NCBI GenBank assembly: GCA_964483325.1
Contig: CAZAAW010000058.1
Span: 1 to 5,154 of the forward strand
Reading direction: 5' to 3'
Length of the DNA stretch: 5,154 nt
Source: CAZAAW01 sp964483325
GTDB lineage: Bacteria > Pseudomonadota > Alphaproteobacteria > Rhizobiales > Kaistiaceae
The position numbers were made by a program, and so were the translations under genes. The notes under the pieces are model-generated. The model did not search any database and had not been told where the DNA came from. It saw only the letters and a program-made list of their open reading frames with translations. Below, piece after piece: positions 1 through 2,978 of this stretch (positions are counted from its first letter, which is position 1; every line of letters starts with the position of its first letter).

Positions 1-37
1 TTCATCCTCGCCACCGAACCACTTGTGTGAATCCCCT

Positions 38-53
38 AGCCCATTGGGAGAGG
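38..53. repeat. degenerate copy of the CTCTCCC/GGGAGAG palindrome
   Basis: The 13 bases CCCATTGGGAGAG at 40-52 are identical to 2383-2395. Here the left arm reads CTAGCCC instead of CTCTCCC, so the stem is broken. It looks like an eroded member of the repeat family that is intact at 2379-2395, 2554-2572 and 5043-5061. Nothing else is recognisable in the first 73 bases. Confidence 0.5.
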
Positions 54-73
54 TGGAGCGCTGCCCGGCCTGA

Positions 74-289
74 TCAGCCTTCGGCGGCGAGGGCGGCGCG
101 GTAGGCGCCTTTCAGCATCTGCAGGCACTCGTTGGCCTGGTCGCGCGACGGCGCGAAGTCCCAGTAGCGCAGGATGTCGCGCAGGTCGCGGATGGCGATG
201 TCGACCGCCGACAGGAGGTCCAGCGCCCCGGTGTCCTCGTCCTCATCCGCAGGCGCTGCCCGTACCGGGAACGCAACCACATCACCCAC
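74..289 (-). CDS. small acidic hypothetical protein, 71 aa
   Basis: I do not recognise a named family. From a GTG start at 289 the product begins MGDVVAFPVRAAPADEDED and ends LKGAYRAALAAEG. A short hydrophobic-basic start leads into an acidic linker (ADEDEDTG, about residues 14-21). A predicted mostly helical region follows (about 24-70) with ILRYWDFAPSRDQANECLQM in the middle. It has no signal peptide, no membrane segment and one cysteine, so it is probably cytosolic. I chose GTG 289 because GGGGG sits 6 nt upstream (plus-strand 296-300). The reading frame stays open to a GTG at 337, but the extra 16 residues (MGLRRGLSRRVCWGFI) are Arg-rich and lack a ribosome binding site. A GTG at 280 is also possible. 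Codon use and the charged helical composition support a real gene, but no homologue search was possible. Confidence 0.55.
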   Translation of the reverse strand: MGDVVAFPVRAAPADEDEDTGALDLLSAVDIAIRDLRDILRYWDFAPSRDQANECLQMLKGAYRAALAAEG

Positions 290-534
290 AATAAACCCCC
301 AACACACCCGCCGGGACAGCCCGCGGCGCAACCCCACGCCAGGCAGCCGGCTCCGATTCGATGCCGGCCATTTCGCCAGCCAAAAGTAAACGCGGCGTGG
401 AGAGAGAAGGTTGACGGAAGGTGGCCGGCGGAAGGGCTCCGGCCGCCGCGCTGGCGCTATGCAGATCGGGCGCGGCTTCGTGTATGCTCCGCGGCAGGCG
501 GGGCGCTGCTGCCCCTTGAGCCTCGGGAGGGCGC
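290..534. other. divergent intergenic region
   Basis: This stretch separates the minus-strand 71-aa gene from the plus-strand membrane-protein gene, so both promoters should lie here. I see a TTGACG at 411-416 without a matching -10 box. A TATGCT lies at 483-488 (4 of 6 to consensus) without a convincing -35 box. A small hairpin, GGGGC/GCCCC (500-504 and 511-515), falls in the likely leader of the membrane-protein gene. No promoter can be assigned firmly. Confidence 0.4.
525..530 (+). promoter_or_regulatory. ribosome binding site deciding the GTG start at 535
   Basis: GGGAGG lies 4 nt upstream of the GTG at 535. It is the only good Shine-Dalgarno match near the beginning of this frame. It fixes the non-ATG start of the membrane-protein gene, with a slightly short spacing. 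Confidence 0.6.
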
Positions 535-831
535 GTGGAGTACGTATCCGGACTGATCAGTGCGATCCTCATCACGCTGGTGGTGACGTTCCTGCTGCTT
601 CTCCTCATGCGGCCGGTGACGCTCGCCAAGATCGCCCTCGTCAATCTCGGCTTCCTGGCCCTGGCGGTGGCGATCGGCGGCTTCCGCTTCGCTGCCGGCA
701 ACGGCCCGGATTTCGGCCAAGCGCTCGCCCTCTACGGCGTCTCGACGGTGCTTGTCGCCGTCTTCGAGGCGGTGTGGCTCGGCCGGCTCGGCCGCCGCTT
801 CGCACGGCGGCGGGTGCCGGCGCGGCGCTAG
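535..831 (+). CDS. small three-helix inner-membrane protein, 98 aa
   Basis: This is a hypothetical integral membrane protein with no named family that I can assign. Three hydrophobic segments are clear: residues about 7-26 (LISAILITLVVTFLLLLLM), 32-51 (KIALVNLGFLALAVAIGG) and 61-82 (GQALALYGVSTVLVAVFEAV). They are joined by a short RPVTLAK loop and a GNGPDF loop. The C-terminus is a strongly basic tail (LGRLGRRFARRRVPARR). By the positive-inside rule this tail should face the cytoplasm, which puts the N-terminus outside. There are no cysteines and no catalytic motifs. The GTG start is backed by GGGAGG 4 nt upstream. Its TAG stop (829-831) overlaps the stop of the convergent gene at 828-1094, so there is no room for a separate terminator between them. 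The function is unknown; a structural or regulatory membrane peptide is only a guess. Confidence 0.72.
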   Translation: MEYVSGLISAILITLVVTFLLLLLMRPVTLAKIALVNLGFLALAVAIGGFRFAAGNGPDFGQALALYGVSTVLVAVFEAVWLGRLGRRFARRRVPARR

Positions 832-1094
832 GCTTCGAGGGCCGCCGGCAGCGGATCGCCCCAACGCGGATCGGCAGCGAGGTCCGCCTCGTCGAAGGCG
901 GCGCGCCAGTCGTCCGGCGGCGGGCCGCATGGCGTGGCGCGGGCGGCGCCGAGATAGCGCTCGCCGCCGCGCAGCCAGCGCGCATGGAGCCGCGGCAGCC
1001 AGGCCGGCACGCCCTCGGGGCGCGGATCGCGGGCGTAGTCGGCAAAGGCGAGATGGCGCCGGTGGCGGTCGGCCGCGGCGGGGGAGTGGCGCAT
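828..1094 (-). CDS. hypothetical protein, 88 aa
   Basis: I do not recognise a named family. The ATG at 1094 has GGGAG 6 nt upstream (plus-strand 1101-1105), a good start context. The protein is soluble and rich in Arg, Ala, Pro and Trp. The N-terminal part is basic (MRHSPAAADRHRRHLAFADY). A middle stretch, VPAWLPRLHARWLRGGERYL, is probably amphipathic helix. The tail is acidic (DDWRAAFDEADLAADPRWGD). Five tryptophans in 88 residues suggest a packed core rather than a random frame. No signal peptide or membrane segment is visible. It ends tail-to-tail with the membrane-protein gene and lies 87 nt downstream of, and on the same strand as, the 100-aa gene, so the two minus-strand genes could be co-transcribed. 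The function is unknown. Confidence 0.62.
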   Translation of the reverse strand: MRHSPAAADRHRRHLAFADYARDPRPEGVPAWLPRLHARWLRGGERYLGAARATPCGPPPDDWRAAFDEADLAADPRWGDPLPAALEA

Positions 1095-1181
1095 CCGGGG
1101 CTCCCGGTTGGAGCCCGCGATTTGACTATGAGTGAATGTTGAGCGGAAGGGCCGGCGGTTGCCGCTGCGGTGTCCCGGTGG

Positions 1182-1484
1182 TCAGGCGGCGGTGGGTTCT
1201 TCCGCCGCGTCCTCGGGGAGGAGGCTGATGGCGTACTGGACGCGCGCCTCGACATCCGGGGCGATGCCGCGCTGGCGGCAGAAGCCGAGGAAGCGCGCCG
1301 GGTCGATCATCACCTTCTCGACGGCGATGCCCTGCGCGGCGAATTCGGCGCAGTGCTGCTCGGTGATGGCGAGCCAGGCCTCGAAACTGTCGGGGAAATT
1401 GTCCGGGTCGGCGACCGCCGCCCGCATCGCATCATAATCCTCCGGCCGGTACCAGCCGGCGGGCAGGCGAACTCTCGTCAACAC
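1182..1484 (-). CDS. hypothetical protein, 100 aa
   Basis: This is a soluble protein of unknown function. From the GTG at 1484 it begins MLTRVRLPAGWYRPEDYDAM. A helical section follows (DPDNFPDSFEAWLAITEQHC, about residues 27-46), then AAQGIAVEKVMIDPARFLGFC and RGIAPDVEARVQYAISLLPE, ending in an Ala/Glu-rich tail. The frequent aromatics and two cysteines (about residues 46 and 69) argue for a folded domain; no catalytic motif is evident. The start is set by GGAAGGAG (plus-strand 1493-1500), 8 nt upstream. The frame stays open to an ATG at 1562, but that extension would read through the ribosome binding site and is Arg/His/Pro-rich. A TTG directly after the GTG is an equal alternative. The gene is first in a possible two-gene minus-strand unit with 828-1094, which follows after 87 nt. 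Confidence 0.68.
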   Translation of the reverse strand: MLTRVRLPAGWYRPEDYDAMRAAVADPDNFPDSFEAWLAITEQHCAEFAAQGIAVEKVMIDPARFLGFCRQRGIAPDVEARVQYAISLLPEDAAEEPTAA

Positions 1485-1492
1485 GACGCGCA

Positions 1493-1500
1493 CTCCTTCC
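1493..1500 (-). promoter_or_regulatory. strong ribosome binding site deciding the GTG start at 1484
   Basis: On the minus strand this reads GGAAGGAG, 8 nt before GTG 1484. It lies inside the longer open frame that begins at 1562, which is the main reason for rejecting the longer start. Confidence 0.65.
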
Positions 1501-1732
1501 GAACACAAAGCCCCAACGGCCGCCCCCGGGCGCAAGTGTTGGTGTCGGCGGACCGTTGCCATGGCGCTGGCGCGGGACCGTCCGCCCCAAGTCTAGCGAA
1601 GAACAGCGCCGGAGTCAGGACTGTTGTTGCGGGAAGGCAACGGCCGCCCTGCTGTGGCATTTGCCCGGCGGTTGCTGGGGTGGCAGCGGCCGTTGCTGGC
1701 GGCGGCCGAGCGGCTGAGGCGGGCGGCGGGGC
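1501..1732. other. intergenic region between divergent genes
   Basis: No credible gene lies here. It holds the unassigned promoter of the 100-aa gene, which reads leftwards, and the far upstream region of the collagen-like lipoprotein gene, which reads rightwards. Frames that cross it are Arg/Pro/Ala-rich shadows. The structures I can see in the whole interval are the inverted repeat at 1637-1696 and, just beyond, the tandem repeat and promoter listed separately. Confidence 0.45.
1637..1696. repeat. 11-bp perfect inverted repeat
   Basis: GCAACGGCCGC (1637-1647) is perfectly repeated in inverted form as GCGGCCGTTGC (1686-1696), with a 38-nt loop. It lies about 140 nt upstream of the lipoprotein start. 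It could be an operator-like site or a cruciform/hairpin. In such GC-rich DNA an 11-bp match could also arise by chance, so the functional reading is weak. Confidence 0.4.
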
Positions 1733-1771
1733 TGCAAGCGGGGCGTGCAAGCGGGGCCTGCAAGCCTGGCG
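1733..1771. repeat. three tandem 13-bp repeats
   Basis: TGCAAGCGGGGCG (1733-1745), TGCAAGCGGGGCC (1746-1758) and TGCAAGCCTGGCG (1759-1771) lie head to tail. Units 1 and 2 differ only at the last base; unit 3 differs from unit 1 at two internal positions. The array stops 3 nt before the putative -35 box of the lipoprotein gene, where an activator could bind. A simple slippage repeat is the alternative. Confidence 0.7.
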
Positions 1772-1774
1772 TGT

Positions 1775-1803
1775 TTGACGGCGCCGGGGGGCGTCGCCAT
1801 CAT
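1775..1803 (+). promoter_or_regulatory. putative sigma-70-type promoter of the lipoprotein gene
   Basis: TTGACG (1775-1780, 5 of 6 to the -35 consensus) is followed by a 17-nt spacer and CATCAT (1798-1803, 4 of 6 to the -10 consensus). It would give a transcript start near 1810 and a leader of about 25 nt before the ATG at 1835. Position and spacing are right; the -10 box is imperfect. Confidence 0.4.
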
Positions 1804-1834
1804 CGCCGCCGGAGAGATTCTGGCGAGGCTGACG

Positions 1835-2368
1835 ATGAGACTGATCACCATGAGCATGGCCCTTGCGGGCCTCCTGGCGCTGGCTGCCTGCCAGGGCGAG
1901 ACGGGGCCGCAGGGACCCGCCGGCCCGCAGGGCGCCGCAGGGCCGCAGGGTCCGGCCGGCGAACAGGGCCCGGCCGGCGAGCAGGGTCCCGCCGGGCCGC
2001 AGGGTCCGCAGGGCGTTGCCGGCGATGCCGGCCCGAAGGGCGACAAGGGCGACCAGGGTCCGCCCGGCGTCGCCGGGCCGCAGGGCGAGCCGGGTCCGGC
2101 CGGCCCCGCCGGCCCGAAGGGCGAGGCGGGCGCGCCGGGCAAGGACGGCGCCGCCGGCGCTCCGGGAGCGGACGGCACGCAGCTGCGCCTCGCCACCGGC
2201 GCCGATGCTGCCTGCGCCGCCGACGAGGCGCTGGTGAGCGCCTATTGCACAAGCACGACGCCCGACGGCCCGATCACCGCCGCCCGCATCACCGGCGCCG
2301 CCGACGGCAGCGCCGCCAGGGTCGCCTGCGACAGCGGCAACGCAGTCGCGGTGTGCATGAAGCGCTGA
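1835..2368 (+). CDS. collagen-like repeat lipoprotein, 177 aa
   Basis: This is a secreted, lipid-anchored protein with a collagen-like stalk. Residues 1-18 (MRLITMSMALAGLLALAA) form a signal peptide ending in a LAAC lipobox with Cys19. Gln at +2 suggests outer-membrane rather than inner-membrane sorting. Residues 21-116 are 32 uninterrupted Gly-X-Y triplets rich in GPQ, GPA and GEQ, with a charged stretch GPKGDKGDQGPP of the kind known to stabilise bacterial triple helices, which lack hydroxyproline. Residues 117-177 form a compact tail with four cysteines (127, 138, 165, 174; CAADEALVSAYC and CDSGNAVAVC), probably two disulfides. This tail may nucleate trimerisation or bind a ligand. ATG 1835 was chosen because GAGG lies 6 nt upstream and it gives an exact lipoprotein signal; a longer frame from 1745 would bury the signal. 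Collagen-like proteins in other bacteria act in adhesion, biofilm or spore surfaces; the role here is unknown. Confidence 0.85.
   Translation: MRLITMSMALAGLLALAACQGETGPQGPAGPQGAAGPQGPAGEQGPAGEQGPAGPQGPQGVAGDAGPKGDKGDQGPPGVAGPQGEPGPAGPAGPKGEAGAPGKDGAAGAPGADGTQLRLATGADAACAADEALVSAYCTSTTPDGPITAARITGAADGSAARVACDSGNAVAVCMKR
1958..1993 (+). repeat. tandem 18-bp coding repeat inside the collagen region
   Basis: Two adjacent 18-bp units (1958-1975 and 1976-1993) both encode Gly-Glu-Gln-Gly-Pro-Ala. They differ only at synonymous third positions (GAA/GAG, GGC/GGT, CCG/CCC). The repeat therefore looks maintained at protein level rather than freshly duplicated, though the region remains a candidate for length variation between strains. 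Confidence 0.65.
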
Positions 2369-2378
2369 GGGGGGCTAC

Positions 2379-2395
2379 CTCTCCCATTGGGAGAG
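2379..2395. repeat. palindrome CTCTCCC-ATT-GGGAGAG
   Basis: The arms are 7 bp (2379-2385 and 2389-2395) with a 3-nt loop, 10 nt after the lipoprotein stop codon. It belongs to the same family as 2554-2572 and 5043-5061. It could serve as a 3' stem for the lipoprotein mRNA; no T-run follows. Confidence 0.7.
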
Positions 2396-2401
2396 AGCCT
2401 G

Positions 2402-2422
2402 CCCCCGGACTTGATCCGGGGG
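2402..2422. repeat. palindrome CCCCCGGA-CTTGA-TCCGGGGG
   Basis: Perfect 8-bp arms (2402-2409 and 2415-2422) flank a 5-nt CTTGA loop. The core GGACTTGATCC is the reverse complement of the GGATCAAGTCC core at 2776-2786, so it is a partial relative of that element. Together with 2379-2395 it gives two stacked stems behind the lipoprotein gene. Confidence 0.7.
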
Positions 2423-2424
2423 TC

Positions 2425-2465
2425 GGAACGCGTCAGCGTTCCGGGTGAGGGTCACCGCCGGTGAC
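2425..2465. repeat. two adjacent short palindromes
   Basis: GGAACGC-GTCA-GCGTTCC occupies 2425-2442. GTCACCG-C-CGGTGAC occupies 2451-2465. They continue the repeat cluster directly after 2402-2422 and probably belong to the same mosaic element. Confidence 0.6.
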
Positions 2466-2525
2466 ACGCGGTTGCGGCGCCGGGGCAGGAGTCCCGGCGG
2501 CCGAACCCCTCACCCGTCCGCCTAA

Positions 2526-2572
2526 GCCTCGCTGCGCGAGGCAAGGCTCCCGACCTCTCCCTATGGGAGAGG
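2526..2572. repeat. paired palindromes GCCTCGC/GCGAGGC and CCTCTCCC/GGGAGAGG
   Basis: GCCTCGC-TGC-GCGAGGC occupies 2526-2542 and CCTCTCCC-TAT-GGGAGAGG occupies 2554-2572. The second stem plus its right flank, 29 bp at 2553-2581, recurs at 5042-5070 with one mismatch in the loop (TAT/TGT). Such dual-stem units preceded by CCTCACCC are common between genes in this group of bacteria. Confidence 0.7.
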
Positions 2573-2600
2573 CAAGAGGCGTCCCGGCACCGGCGGGCCG

Positions 2601-2638
2601 TGCGTCATGCCCGGGCGTGGGTCCCCATCCGTCATGCG
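2601..2638. repeat. degenerate copy of the GTCATGCCCGGGC element
   Basis: The 17 bases at 2601-2617 (TGCGTCATGCCCGGGCG) are identical to 2664-2680. The right half is eroded (GTCCCCATCCGTCATGCG in place of a CCCGGGCATCC arm), so the stem is broken. It sits about 60 bp from the intact copy. Confidence 0.6.
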
Positions 2639-2664
2639 CCACTCTCCCCGCCCACGCCTCAGCT

Positions 2665-2797
2665 GCGTCATGCCCGGGCGAAGACCCGGGCATCCACGCG
2701 AACACCGGCGGAGCCTGTGAAGGCGCCTCGCTCGTGGCGCCTCGTTCTGCGCCATCCGTGTTCGCGTGGATGGCCGGATCAAGTCCGGCCATGACGC
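2665..2797. repeat. 133-bp nested palindromic element
   Basis: Two complete small palindromes face each other inside one large inverted repeat. The left palindrome is ATGCCCGGG-CGAAGA-CCCGGGCAT (2671-2693, pairing approximate at its edges). The right one is ATGGCCGGA-TCAAG-TCCGGCCAT (2770-2792). CATCCACGCGAACA (2691-2704) is perfectly inverted as TGTTCGCGTGGATG (2759-2772), and GCGTCATG (2665-2672) as CATGACGC (2790-2797). The 54-nt centre contains the direct repeat GGCGCCTC at 2722-2729 and 2737-2744. It resembles a composite element of the kind described for bacterial interspersed mosaic repeats. Confidence 0.8.
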
Positions 2798-2875
2798 CGC
2801 GGGGCGGGAAGGAGGGGTGCGAGACGCCCGGCGGCGCCGTTGGAGCGGATGAGGGCCGCTGCGGCTGGTGTCCGC

Positions 2876-2900
2876 GTGGGCAAGGCTCTGCCTTGCCCAC
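2876..2900. repeat. 11-bp palindrome GTGGGCAAGGC-TCT-GCCTTGCCCAC
   Basis: Perfect arms (2876-2886 and 2890-2900) flank a 3-nt loop. It lies about 80 nt beyond the tamA stop codon on the tamA transcript. The stem is strong enough to protect or end that transcript, but there is no T-run on either side. Confidence 0.7.
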
Positions 2901-2978
2901 CCTACGCCGTCCCCAATGCAGGCGCCTATCCTCACCCGGAGGGGTCGGGTGGGGAGCGCCGCCGGGCGTTGTATGCTC

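Larger units (their letters stand above)
2369..2978. other. gene-free region packed with palindromic repeats
   Basis: This 610-nt stretch separates the convergent lipoprotein and tamA genes and contains no credible gene. Frames crossing it translate into the familiar artefact MAGLDPAIHANT/AWMPGSSPGHD, produced by the palindromic elements themselves. About nine inverted repeats are listed separately. Both flanking genes end into this region, so the stems could act as transcript 3' ends, but none is followed by a T-run typical of an intrinsic terminator. Confidence 0.75.

Noticed and set aside
411..1142. 243-codon plus-strand frame
   Set aside because: TTG start without a ribosome binding site and Arg/Gly-rich shadow composition; it overlaps two better-supported small genes in other frames.
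1615..2196. 193-codon minus-strand frame opposite the lipoprotein, itself reading as Gly-Pro-rich repeats
   Set aside because: The reverse complement of GGN-CCN-GCN-type codons automatically yields Gly/Pro/Ala repeats. This frame has no signal peptide, lipobox or ribosome binding site.
2379..2422. Two stems after the lipoprotein gene as an intrinsic terminator
   Set aside because: The stems are strong but there is no T-run after either, and both belong to dispersed repeat families, so I list them as repeats rather than a terminator.
2433..2900. Frame translating to MAGLDPAIHANT...AWMPGSSPGHD
   Set aside because: This is the well-known artefact of translating the GTCATGCCCGGGC / GGCCGGATCAAGTCC palindromes, not a protein gene.
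2371..2905. CRISPR array
   Set aside because: The repeats are palindromes of different types and spacing, without uniform repeat-spacer periodicity and without cas genes in the window.
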